A stretch of DNA of 64,000 bases, taken from assembly GCA_025201345.1 (NCBI GenBank), contig JAIXMG010000011.1, forward strand, positions 1-64,000. The letters are read 5' to 3'. Made by a program: the position numbers and the translations under genes. Under the pieces are notes generated by a model. The model was given only the letters and a program-made list of their open reading frames with translations. It was not told where the DNA came from and did not search any database. Below are positions 22,171 through 36,403 of this stretch, one piece after another (the stretch's first letter is position 1; each line of letters starts with the position of its first letter). This DNA comes from Thamnidium elegans (taxonomy: Eukaryota; Mucoromycota; Mucoromycetes; Mucorales; Mucoraceae).

Positions 22171-22386
22171 GTTATCAGTATATTTAATATAGTTATGGTA
22201 TCGATAATATCATTTTTATTTACTTTTTTTTAGCAGTTTTATTCTCTTTACATATTGTTGGAATTGTAATTGTTAAGGAGCTGATTCCAAAGTTTTTGAG
22301 AAGCTGTTGGCCACGTTTTCATTTATAGAAGAATCGATGGTTAACTTCAAATCATTTATAGCTTCGTTGCATCACTCTATTTTCTC

Positions 22387-22387
<1 letters not shown>

Positions 22388-22433
<46 letters not shown>
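22388..22433 (+). repeat. 46-bp poly(T) tract
   Basis: Uninterrupted run of T in gene-poor sequence. Confidence 0.9.
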
Positions 22434-22434
<1 letters not shown>

Positions 22435-23595
22435 ATTAAATCCTTTTAAACTTTTACTTTCTTCAAAATTTCATTTTGTAAGTCCAATTTGTGAAGGATT
22501 TGCAGCAATAAGTCATTGGACCCTGTTTCCGTTTCTTTAATAGTGATCTGGGATCATATTTGAGTATTAAAGAAAAAAGAATGTAGTTTATGTTTAAAAC
22601 AAGGGTAAAAATATTTATTTCTTATTTTCAAATATAAATATTATATAGATAATTACGTAAGTAATTACATAAATGGTATAATAAGAATAAACATGAAGGT
22701 GACTTAGATAAAATATAATTCTGTTACCCAATGTATTAACACCTTTTTAACTTTAGGTGACTCCGAATTTTTAACGCAATGTAAATACCAAACTTTATAG
22801 AAAATAATCACCTTTGACAACTTAGATCGTATTTAACATGTCCGAACGCCTACGTAAATACTTGAGCATTTAGCGAATGGACTGATAATATATCATACCA
22901 TCCTTTCAGCATTTTTACCTTCGCAGACAAGAGTGGTGTGGACCAAAATTCTGATTAGGTTGTATCATCTAAAGTATTGGTAAAGGTTGCTGATGCAATG
23001 CGGTTCAATAATGGCTTGTTGAAAAAAATGAACTTGATAAATTGGTTACTCAAAAGCAAACAGCTGTAATGAAAACTGTACGTGCACCTACTCAAAGTAC
23101 CATATCCCTCTTTCTCTTCAAGCACTAAATTAAAATTTGTTCATTCCAGTTCCTTTCCTCATATCTTTCCTGTGAACAAATTCGATACTTCAAAGTCGAT
23201 CATGAAGTATTTTGACGAGAAAACGCGCAAAGCGTTGAGTTTATTACCAAATAATATGAAGCCAAAGCTTCCTGTAGCATCAATTGGTGCTATAACATAT
23301 TGCAAAAACCTCGTAGATGTACGCTCGATTGTATATAAAAAATCAAGCTATAGGTTTGTTTGGTGTAGCAGATGCTTTTAAAGAACCTTGAATTTAATCA
23401 CGATCACAAGAAACAAGAGCAGGGCGCCTCTGATGATACATTTGGCGAAAAGAAGAATAACCAACTGCAGGCACTGCCAGCTTTACTAAAACCATGGACC
23501 TTACCGAGCTTATCTCTCAGAAACCGAGTACTACACAGGTCGATAACTCGGCCAGAATAATTATTCTTTTTGTTTATTTATTTATTCCCTGTACG

Positions 23596-23627
<32 letters not shown>

Positions 23628-24337
23628 CAGTGGCGGTGTAATTAACTTTTAATTGTTATGTTGACACTTCCTACTTGATAACACTACAGTTATATAAAAG
23701 AGTATACACCAACATAACTTTTTCTTCTTTTTTTTTGCTTAGAAAAAAGGAAAAGTTGTGCTTTTAAACAAACAAAGACAAGTTTTCTTGTTTTATAATG
23801 TGGCTTTTTTGCATGAATTCCATATTGCTTCGAACTGGTAGTAATACAAAGAAAAAATTACGCTTTTTAGTACTTTTGCTTGGGCTTAAAGTAATATTAG
23901 GTGATTAAAAAAAAAACTTGTTTCTATGGAAAAAAAAAGGATCTTTCGAAATAAAGGAGGGGGTTTATTATTGTTTTCAACAAAAGTTATACGGACATAT
24001 AGCTAAAAAGCTCCGAGTTTTTTATATTATCAGTTACGTCCCTCTTTTTTACTACTTACATATTATCTCTTCTCCCTTGAAAATAACAAGAATGATTTTT
24101 TTTTTTTGAAAAAAAGTAAAAAAAAAAAAAGGCTTCTTTATAAGTTGGTTTGATAGCAAGTTTGACAAGAATATAGTTTTTTTTAAGGAGTAGAAAAAAA
24201 AACAAAGTGGGTTTAGAGTTTATAATCTAAAGTCACTACAATATATAAAAATAGGGGCAATATACAAATATTTTTTATTTCGCCACAACAGGAGGAGCTT
24301 TTTTTTCCTTCCTTTTTTTTTTCTTTAAAAATAAATA
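22434..24337. other. Gene-poor boundary between repeat region and host genes
   Basis: Short frames (23082-23381, 23372-23560, 23918-24109) show no recognisable domain and no convincing splice continuity. Poly(T) near 23600. The last 100 bp are pyrimidine-rich and serve as upstream region of the gene at 24338. Confidence 0.45.
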
Positions 24338-26212
24338 ATGGCAGAAGAGTCATATGAAATGAGTCGATCGCGTTCAGACGCTTCTCGATCGACAGATCAG
24401 CATGGTGAATATAATAGTGAAGAAGAACAAATGAATTTATTAAACAAGGAAGAGCAATCGGATAGTGAAGAAGAAGAAGAAGAAGAGTTGGAAGAAGATG
24501 AGGAATGGGCGATTATTGTTGATGAAAATGAAGTGGATGGTATTCATGACTTTGAAAAAGTATTAAAAAACAACAACTTTTTTTTTTTTTTACATATTGA
24601 CATAATACTTTGTTAGGATAATCCAACATTAAGATATGCATGTATTGCTTTAGCTATAGGATTGTTATTTATTATATTTAAAGTCGCAATGGTTCGATTT
24701 ACTCATGATTCTGGACATACAGAAAGAGGTGCTGAAAGATTATATTACAACGGTTCAGAGTATTTTGCTTCTACTGTTATTTTAATATCGTTTGATGGGT
24801 TTCGACCTGATTACCTCAATCGAGGCGTCACACCAAATCTAAAGCAATTTGGTTCGTATTTTATATATCATTTAATCATATCAACTATTAATAAGTTTTG
24901 AATCAATCAGCAAACGATGGTATTATGGCAAGCTATATGCATCCCGCTTTTCCAGTAAGTTATAAAATAGAAAGAAAAAAGCACAAAGTTCTAATTTAAT
25001 CTCAAATCACAGCCCAGCACGTTTCCAAATCATTGGACATTGGTTACTGGATTATATCCTGAAGCTCATGGCATCGTAGCAAACTTATTTTACGACCCTG
25101 ATATTAATTCAGTATTTAGTCATTCAAATAGTACTTCTACTGCTGACCATCGATGGTGGAAAGGCGAACCTGTAAGTATTAGTCTAATACTATAAAGAGA
25201 GAGGGAAAAAAAGTAACTCAATTGTTGTTTATATGTTAGATTTGGACTACTTCTAGGATAAATGGAAGACGTACTGGATCTATTATGTGGCCTGGATCAG
25301 AAACTAATTATAACCCACCAGATATGGTTGTGAAATATAATGGTACAATGAGTACAAAAGAAAAGATGGAAACTACATTAAGTTGGTTAGATTTACCTTA
25401 TGATAATCGACCACAAGTGATTACTATTTACTGTCCACAAATTGATCAAGAAGGACACAGAACAGGTCCTCACGATGCCAAGGTAAAAAAAAAAAAAAAA
25501 AAAAAAGACTTTTGTTTAATTATGATGGTATTGAAAGCTTAATTAGATGAATGAATATATTGAAGAAGCGGATACTTCTATTGGATACTTATTAAGTGAA
25601 TTAAAAGAACGAAACCTTGATTCACATGCTCATATTGTAATTGTCAGTGATCATGGTATGGCAGACGTAACCGATAAAAAGCTAATCTTTTATGATGATA
25701 TTCTTTCGCCTGATGTATTAAAACACGTAAGAGACAGAGAAGCATTGCCGTTACTTGATTTAAGACCTAGTCCCGGTGCACCAAAAGATACGGTCCAAAA
25801 GATTTATGATCAACTTTATAATTATACCCAAACTGTCAAGGAACCTCACTTTCAAGTTTATTTACGTGAAGATGTACCTGATCGATTCCATTATAAACAT
25901 TCCAATCGAATTACTCCTGTGGTTGCTATACCTGATGTTGGTTACTCGTTTGTAACTCATACTCAAGTAGATGAAAAGGGATTTCAAAAGGGCGGTAACC
26001 ATGGTTACGATAATTTGGCTGCGGATATGCGTGCTATATTTATGGCTAAAGGTCCTAAAATTGATCGTGTATATAAACAAGGTACAGTATTAGCACCGTT
26101 TTTTAATACGGAAGTATATGGTTTGTTGACAGAATTACTAAACATGGATGCTCCACCGAATAATGGTACATTACATGCTGATTTCCCTATTTCTTTTTCA
26201 CCACCCTTCTAA
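24338..26212 (+). CDS. ENPP/Npp1-type nucleotide pyrophosphatase/phosphodiesterase
   Basis: Six exons: 24338-24559, 24617-24851, 24911-24954 (or from 24896), 25013-25171, 25240-25482, 25547-26212; about 522 residues. A cytosolic, very acidic N-terminus (poly-Glu at about 45-60) precedes one membrane anchor ([19 protein letters not shown]), so it is a type II membrane protein. The alkaline-phosphatase-fold domain carries the family's metal and nucleophile motifs: [22 protein letters not shown] (nucleophile Thr), [15 protein letters not shown] and GNHGYDN. The family hydrolyses extracellular or vacuolar nucleotide phosphodiesters. The exon 2/3 junction uses a GTTCGT donor, so that acceptor is uncertain. 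It converges with the next gene, 43 bp between stops. Confidence 0.9.
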
Positions 26213-26255
26213 AAAAAAACTTATTTATTCCTTTTTTTTTAATTTTTACTACATA

Positions 26256-27641
26256 TTATTGTTCAATTACAAGTTTTGTTATTTCATGAAATAAATATTT
26301 GTTCCAATCATCTACGGGACCTGGAAGACATGTATGAAGACAGTCACTGTCTGGTCTAGAATGTGCATCACCACGAAGATTTGCCATTGATACATTAAAA
26401 AATCGAAATCGTTCGTCATTTTCCTTTTCAATCAAGTTCTAATACGTATACATATATAAAAAAAAAAGAGCAGTGAATAATTCTATCTCTCTTTTTTTTT
26501 TTGTTATTTCTTACCTTCCAAATATGATCAAATTTTTCCAGCATATCCCATTCGTATTCTCCTTCTTTTCCTGTTGGTTTCACTGGAACTACATCAGGAG
26601 CCGTATATTGAGAACATTGTGCATGGCCATAAGGTGAACTCCTAATCCAAAGTCTTTGATCTGTCGAAAGATTCTTTTTAAGATACTTTAAAAGTTGTGT
26701 CATACCCTTTTCAAATGCTTTTAATAATTCTTTCCGATCTTTATTTGGGCCCCACTTGAGATCCGGATGCCAATGAGGTCCCTATATAAATGTTTGTTTG
26801 TTTATCGAACAAAGCCTATTTTAGTTATATTGCTTACGGTATTAATCATAATATACTTGAATCGAGAGATAGCGTGTACCCAAGGAAAGTTATTTCCAAC
26901 ACCAATTAAATAACCTTGACCACCATTTGGTTTTACTGGACTAAAATCATCTAGTTTAACTAAATAATCTGATCGAATAAACCCAACTGTGACTTGGTCT
27001 GGTTGATCCGCCAAGTCTCTATGAACCAATTGACTTGCCCACATCTCTGTATCTCCACCATTTAATCCAGTATCTTTACTCTGTGCTGTCAAGTCTTGAC
27101 CTGTTAAACACCACATACTTTCATACATGAGTTGTGTAATAGAGTCTCCTACAAGCAAGAGTGGATTTTGTGATAAATGTTTCGAGAATTTTCTTGGTTC
27201 AAAAGGAAGAAGCGTACAGTGATCAGGTTGCCAAGTATAATCTAAACTACAAGTACCGGTTTAATAATGTATATATTTATTTTTCTTTCTAACAGTAAGA
27301 GGGACTTACATCGCTTTACTTCTGTTGAATTCTTCTGGTTGATCTGATCTCATATAACATCTATGAGGAAAGTCCCAGTTGCAATGATAACCTGCATATG
27401 AACTTAGACCATCTATCGAATGAGATTCTAAACCAATATCTTGATGAACCCATTGACCTGTATTGAAACTATCTACTGTACAAATGTTTTTGCTGGAAGG
27501 GTATTCTTGGTATAAAATATCTTGGTTATCCGTATTGCTTGTTTGTTCGGTTACAATGGAGTTTGTATTTGATAGTAACCAAAGACTAAATAAACAAGTT
27601 GCACTTAAACCGACAACAATGAACTTTTTTAACTCAGGCAT
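26256..27641 (-). CDS. PC-esterase/TBL-like type II membrane protein
   Basis: Exons on the minus strand 27641-27310, 27246-26838, 26781-26515, 26438-26256; phases agree; 396 residues. A short cytosolic tail and signal anchor (FIVVGLSATCLFSLWLL) come first. The lumenal domain has the GDSL-like serine motif LVGDSITQLMYE and, near the C-terminus, the Asp/His motif DDWNKYLFHEI, the pair that defines PC-esterase (SGNH-like acyl-esterase/O-acetyltransferase) proteins such as plant TBL and the CAS1 relatives. A role in O-acetylation or de-acetylation of surface glycans in the Golgi is likely from the family, not shown here. An LTR relic lies 90 bp upstream of the start. Confidence 0.85.
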
Positions 27642-27730
27642 GTTTTATATTGTAAAGAAAAAGAAGAAAGAGAAAGTCCTCTATTATTAATTTTATTTAA
27701 AAAGGGGCCATTACATGCACATCAGAGGAG

Positions 27731-27945
27731 TCATGATCTAGTACATAATTAGTAAAAACAAAGCTTATATTATCATCAATGACTAGTGTAAAATATACAA
27801 ACTAAAAGATATTAATATAATTTATTCCGAATTACTAGTCTATTCGGGTTAGAAGGGTATAAATACAACTTTAAAAAGGATTCTTATAATTCTCATATCT
27901 CTTTTGATTACTTTTGAATATTTTATCAACAAAAGACTAGTTTTT
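27731..27945 (+). mobile_element. LTR relic of the 18770/58961 family
   Basis: Starts TCATGATCTAGTACATAATT and keeps the ordered landmarks CTAGTGTAAAATATACAAAC and GAAGGGTATAAATAC, then CTCTTTTGATTACTTTTGAA, also present at 59145-59165. It sits between the divergent ends of the PC-esterase gene and the BTB gene terminator. No coding sequence in the rest of 27690-28099. Confidence 0.65.
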
Positions 27946-28099
27946 ATTATATTTATTGAACTTGATTAATTCCAGGCGACAAACCTGTTTTACGAATAAA
28001 CAAAATAAAACGCTTGTTACAGGAAATTTAAAGGATTTTATTGGATGATCCCTCTGATAAAAGTGTACTGTCAAAAAAAAAGGATCGACAAGAGGACTT

Positions 28100-28500
28100 T
28101 TAAACTTTTTGGAAGCCAAATATTTCCAAGGCAACCGTGGCATCAATGGTGGTACCTTTCTTTAAATCAGCATTAATTAACACTTGACCTACATAACCAG
28201 GTTCCATTTCACCAGGTTCACCGTGCTCTCTTTCACATTGCTCAGTTACAGCTACCAATACACGATCTTCTGGGTCAATACGATCATTTTCTAAAATGCC
28301 TTCATGTCTATTTAAACAATGAATCCAATAATGTATCTTGGTCTTTTCTCGCACACCTTCATCTACATTCTTTTCTGGTTGTGATTTTCCTTCGCTTTTA
28401 ACAACATCTAATTGTGGCAATCCAATTTGTTTCTTATCTCTTTGTAATTCAAATCTGCAAACCATAACATTTTCATTGAAACAAATATCGTCTTCATTTG

Positions 28501-28536
<36 letters not shown>

Positions 28537-30277
28537 GATGGTCTTGAATAAAAAGTCGATGTCTAGGCATTACTTGTGCTTCAATTTGAACTCTATAAGA
28601 TATACCCAATATAGTTTCTGCTTCAGAATAAAAAGATTTTTGGTATATTTTATAAGGCTGTAATGTTCTAAACTTTGTTGCTGTTGATGATGTTGCTGTT
28701 GTTAAACCAGTTGTACCTACTTGTAATGTATCTACTTCTTCATTATCAGATAACGCCCAAATAGATCCATCACTACTTTCACCATCCTCTTTTCCATTTT
28801 CGTCGTTATCGTCATCATCAAACGCATGTAGATCATCTTTACTTAATTCAATTGGTTCAACATCCTGACAAACCCAACCATTTTCTTCAGTAGGTGGAGA
28901 AATAAATAAACTAGTTCTAAATCTAAATCTCGGTGTACCTAATAACAGCCTTCTTCTATTCTCTTGTGCATCCGAATCATCTACATCAAAGTACTCATTT
29001 AACGCAGCACTACGATCGCCGTCATTTAAAATAGGTCTATGGATAGGTATTTGTTCTTGTGTTTGTTGATGATAAGTTAAAGGAAACAAGACACGTTCCA
29101 ATGCTTCTCGTTGCCATAAAGCTCGAAACACAATACCTTCATCTACAATACCATCTTGACGTACATTCGTTAACTGATCAAATGTCATATTACTATAATT
29201 CACTGTAGTCTTGAGTAAGTAAGATAATACAGTTGCTTTATCAATCACTCCACCAGAAGAAGCATCCGCAACTAATTTTTCAAACGGAACCAAAGCTGTA
29301 AAACTAAGTCGATTTAAATTAGGTACATGTAATACAGGATCTTCTAAATCTTCTGATGGGATACGTTTTCTCTTTCTTGCTCTTACAGTGGTAGCAGATA
29401 ATATAGATCTTGACTTTTGATGTTGCATTGGTCGTACAAATCCTGAAAGTCTTTTCGCATCTTGATCCACGGGACCTTTAGGAGTCCAGGTGATCTTTCC
29501 AACGGATTGCATAAACGACATTAACACAGACCGTAACAGACAGTACCTTTCAAATTCACTCGCTATAAACAATAAATCTGAACATAACACATCGGCCATA
29601 TAATCCACCGGTAACATAGCTAATCGAGCAGGATTTTCAGGACCAAACCTAAACAACAATAATAAAGAAGCATCACGCAGCTGTAAATAAGCATCGTGTC
29701 CTCTTGGTAATTGACAAATGGTTTCTAGATCTCGCATAATACTGGTAAGTGAAAGTTGATCGGCTGTGTATCGTTCAACGCATGCGTGTGTTAGATCATG
29801 AAGGTCAAATAAGACTGAAATGGAAAGAATACGTAATGTATCATCGTCTTGTATTGTATGCATTAATTTGGTTTTATCAAGACTGTACATCCATTGCAAC
29901 GCAAACCTTAAATGGCAGGATAGAATAGGGTTGGTATCTGTACGTGATTTGGTCGTCTTTTGCCATTTACGTCGAACGATATGTTGAAACGGAGCCAATA
30001 CAAATCCACAACTGGTCAGCGCTTTAGATAAATCGATAGTGAGACTAGTAGTAGCACTACTACCATCTTGGTCGGTCGTATCTGGTGCTTGTGGAATGTT
30101 TTGAAGGTTCTCAAGTAGTTTGTAAAAATAAGGTGATTGACTTATAATCGATTTATGAACATTATATCGCATTGCAAACGGGTAAGAAGGGTGTTGGAAT
30201 ACAAGTGAAATGTCTGAATATAAAGACTTTTCAAACATAGTTTCCATAAGGTATCTTTCCAATTTATTGCTCGTCAT
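28100..30277 (-). CDS. BTB/POZ domain protein with polyglutamine tract
   Basis: Single exon, 725 residues from the ATG at 30277; upstream in-frame codons (to 30373) are Phe-rich leader and unlikely to be translated. Residues about 15-190 look like a BTB/POZ fold: YSDISLVFQHPSYPF...YNVHKSIISQSPYFYKLLEN, with an insert before the rest of the domain, followed by helices resembling a BACK region. Later parts are acidic (LHAFDDDDNDENGKEDGE) and then hold an 11-Gln run (28506-28538) before a beta-rich C-terminal domain. BTB proteins mediate dimerisation and often recruit Cullin-3 ubiquitin ligases; no specific partner can be inferred. Confidence 0.75.
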
Positions 30278-30435
30278 AGTGATTATATATAAGTGGTGTT
30301 TTGCCTTTAAAAGAGAGAAGAACAACGAAAAAAAAAAATTGTTTTTTTTTATATAAAAACAGGGCAACGTCACACACGCGTTTTATTTTATTTTTTATTT
30401 TATTCTAAAAATACAGAAAAAAAAAAAAGAGTAAC

Positions 30436-32687
<2,252 letters not shown>

Positions 32688-32845
32688 AATGAAAGAAATA
32701 TAATATAAAAAAAAAAAAAAAAAAAAAAAACGTTTTAAAGGAGAAAAAAAAAGAAAAATATAATAATTTTATTTTTAAAAGCGACGTCAACAGTGTGTAG
32801 TATGACGACAAGATAAGGGTACAACAACAACAAAAAATACATGTT

Positions 32846-34612
32846 TTAAATTTTAAGATCCTTCTCTTCTTTTTCAATAAAGAATTCAGCTGCTTTACAA
32901 GGTACACCGTCATATAAAACAATCAAGAAGGCTTGACCGGGTGGAAAGATATTTGGGTTAGGAGGACTATTGATAGTAATAGCTTGAAAGTCCTCACTCA
33001 CTTCAAACAATAAAAATACATAACGTTGCGACATGTGCATGGAATGAGTACTAAAACCAGGTCTCAACATGGCAACTTGAATTTTATCCATGTCTTTTTC
33101 AGTTTCTTGTAAATGTAACAAGATATTAAACTGGGTATCGTAAGTAACGATTCTTGGTACATGAGAAATCTTTGGCCTTGTATTTGATTTAAATAGATAA
33201 GGAGGAGAATAATATTCTACACGATATTCAGTAGGATAATGAGCATGAATATCGGGAGGATCAACACTATTAGAGCCAGCAATCCAAATTCTACCATCAG
33301 GTAATGTTAATGCCACTGAATGATACATTCTAGCAATATCAGTATTTGCTAAACCTTGTTGCCATCTTGAACCAATAGGCTTTTCTGGGTGATAAATTAA
33401 TGGGTCAAATGTAGGATCATGGTTAGCATCTTTATAACCAGCATAACCACGTTGACATCCATTCACCCAAATAATACTTCCGTCGCTACCAAATACACCA
33501 TCTGGCATCACTCTTTTATGAATAAAAGTATCCATTTCCCATGTAGGTTTATCATGACCTAAATTAATTTTACCACAAGTATCATCTGCTTCTGAAGTAG
33601 CCTTTGGACTAGCTGAACCACCACAAATTAAAATTTCTACATTATAATTATTTTCAGGTCTTAGTGGTAACATGACGGCACCACCAGTTAAAGGATAAGA
33701 TCTAGGTACACCTGGCATCCTTGGTAATTCTTTTACGACGGTATGATTATTGTAATCATAAATAATTGATTTGGTGGAAGCAAAAATAAATAAATTACCA
33801 TCTGGTAAAAGAAATACAAATGGATATAAATTATAAGGTAATGTATGGAGTAATAAATCAAGTTGAATAGGTTCATCTGTTCTAGGTGGCCAAAATTCAT
33901 AAGAAGGTGTATTCTTTGCGACGGTATTATATTTAGTACCAGCATTGGAACCACCGATAATAATTAAATCGCCGTCAGGTAATTGTTCAACTGTGGGATA
34001 CCAACGGTTACTATACATTTTACCGGTAGGAAATTCTTGCCAAAAGCAAGAACTATCTGAACAAGGTTTAAAGTGACGAATGGATTGATGTCCTCTACCA
34101 GCTTTCCATTTTGATCTACTTTCTGCACCACCCGTACTAATAAATGTACCATTACCCAAGAATCCACCAGCAGAACAAAATGTATTCGTTTCTAATAAAA
34201 GTGTACGATATTCATTTGTTTCTGTATCATAAAGTGTTGAATAAGCACTGACACCTGAATCTAATTTAGCTTCATTCTCCTCGGCTAAACAGTAAAAACT
34301 TAGTAAAGCGTGCACAACAACAACAATAACAACAATAAATTACCTTTATCAATGATTAAAATACTTTTTTCACTACACACACAAAAAAAAATATGACATT
34401 AGATTCTATCTTTTTTTGGCTTGTGTTACATTATTTTACTTTAATAAAACAGCATGCATTGCTGGTACACCGGTTCTACCTATTTGTTCCATTTTTCCAG
34501 TTACTTGAAACTTTTTCAATGTTTGATCGAGTTTTTCTTCTTGATCGAAAAAAGGTGATTGAGCACATACAAAAGTAAGTGATACTATAAGCGCTGACAA
34601 TGAGATTTTCAT
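32846..34612 (-). CDS. Copper radical oxidase (glyoxal/galactose oxidase-like), secreted
   Basis: Three exons on the minus strand: 34612-34440, 34372-34344 (29 nt) and 34284-32846; 546 residues. A signal peptide (MKISLSALIVSLTFVCAQS) precedes a Kelch-type beta-propeller. ETNTFCSAGG holds the Cys expected to form the Cys-Tyr radical cofactor; NRWYPTVEQLPDGDLIIIGG, the ARMYHSVALTLPDGRIWIAGSN block and the C-terminal SFSTHSMHMSQRYV block match glyoxal oxidases (Glyoxal_oxid_N plus DUF1929). The enzyme oxidises aldehydes or alcohols to make H2O2 outside the cell. Not to be confused with sugar-specific galactose oxidase; substrate cannot be read from sequence. Start is 271 bp from the divergent fasciclin gene. 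Confidence 0.9.
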
Positions 34613-34678
34613 CTTGTTGTCAATTAAAAAAAAAAAGAATAAAAAGAATGAAGGATAAACGGGAATGAACAAAAGAAA

Positions 34679-34709
<31 letters not shown>

Positions 34710-34883
34710 GTAACAGCGCAGAAGATATATATGTTTTTTTTTTTGAAAGGGAATAACTCGTGATGTGTACAACTCGAAAAAAAAAAATAGATTTAAGTTC
34801 CCTATTTCTTTTTCTTTTTTTTTCTTCTTTTCTTTTTTCTTCTTTGTAATATATATGTTTTACATGTATATGTATACTAACAA
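34613..34883. promoter_or_regulatory. Divergent promoter region, oxidase and fasciclin genes
   Basis: 271 bp between two start codons on opposite strands. It contains A- and T-tracts (for example 34676-34710) typical of nucleosome-poor fungal promoters; no specific factor site identified. Confidence 0.5.
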
Positions 34884-36093
34884 ATGAGAATTGTACTGTT
34901 TTTATTCATTTTGATGTTTGATAGCTGTATTTGTCTGTTAAACAAGACAATTTACCAATCATTGCAAAGTTATTCACCAGTAAGTTTCAGCAGTAGTAAA
35001 AAAAAAAAAAAATGATTATATCTCTATATACTTATTTTAATAATTATAGAGTCTTTATCATCAATTACAAGGTTCTAATGAATTAATTGATCTATTCTCT
35101 CAATCGAATTATAATATTACGTTTTTATTACCAAATGAAGTCGCATTGAATATTTCACTGGAGACAGGATTACTCAATTTTTCAATGAGTGATGATGGTT
35201 ACGCTAAATTGGGATTAATGACATTAAACGGAACATTTTCAAATCAGGTGCTTTTATCCGACCGAAATTTTTATCAATCAATTACGAACCAATATCTATC
35301 GATTGGACCACAAATAGTAAATAATAAGCCAACAAATAATATTGAAGTATATTCTGGTATGACCAAAGCACAAACAACATCAACTGAAATTCAATGTAGT
35401 AATGGTAAACCCTTTTTTTTTTTCCGTTCTTCCTATATATAAAAAAAAAAAATTGCAGAATTCTAAAACCTTATATATTATTTATTTATTTTTTTTATAG
35501 GTGTAATTCTGTTTATAAATAATTTTCTGCAATCAGCTGAAACACCACTGACTACAATTTCTAAGTTACCAGAAACGGAATATATGGAAGGTCTATTAAA
35601 ATCACTCAATGTGTCAGATACCATATCTAGAATAAATACCACTATTTTAGTACCCATTAATGAAGCATGGGAATCTGTCAATGGCTCCACATTACCATTT
35701 GGTACACTTGTACATAATTTAAAATATTCTGTACTTGATGGTATCTATACACTAGATAAAATCATTCATTCACTTGATAGTACTAGTAATTCAATTGCAA
35801 TTCCTACTGATTACAAAAAAGATTCTGTTCATTTTCATCTAGATAATCATTCTAATCTAATTATGAATGGCAATACTTTATTTGTAAAGACAGATATCTT
35901 GACTTCAACTGGTGTTGTACATTTAATCGATCATGTCTTGTTGGCCGATACCTTTGAACCAAATCAAACTCAATCTACTACTAGTGCAAGTCCAATGGAT
36001 TATTCTCCTTTTGCTTCAAATAATACTGTTATACTAGGTTCTTCAAATTATTTAATTATATTATTAATAATATCTTTGATTTACGTACTGTAA
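34884..36093 (+). CDS. GPI-type fasciclin (FAS1) domain surface protein
   Basis: Three exons (34884-34979, 35050-35404, 35501-36093), phases agree, 347 residues. Signal peptide MRIVLFLFILMFDSCICLL; then two FAS1-like domains, the second clearest with NTTILVPINEAWESVN, FHLDNHSN and TGVVHLIDHVLL. Many N-glycosylation sequons. The C-terminus ends in a hydrophobic tail after a Ser-rich stretch, as in GPI-anchored proteins. FAS1 proteins act in cell adhesion; the fungal role is presumably at the plasma membrane or wall. Converges with the gene at 36404. Confidence 0.85.
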
Positions 36094-36403
36094 TTTTTTT
36101 TTTTTTTTCATATATTATACCCCCCCCCCAAAAAAACAATTTATAGAATTCAATAAAAAAAAAAAACGAGGCGACTCCTTTTAATTCATAAACCGCCTTT
36201 CTTCTGTGTGATACCAAGCTAATATGTAAGCTTGACACGTGGAACTTTTTATATATATATTGTGTATGTATAAAATAAAAAAAGAAAAGCAAAAAAAAAA
36301 CAAACAAATAAATATATAAATACAGTCATTTTAACCCAAGAAGTCAGTCAGTTCAAACAGTTCAAAAAAGAGGGAGAAGAAATTAAAAAAAGGGGAAATA
36401 AAT

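Noticed and set aside
28506..28538. Microsatellite as a CRISPR-like or regulatory repeat
   Set aside because: It is a CAA/CAG-type Gln run inside the BTB coding frame; no CRISPR array exists in this eukaryotic window.
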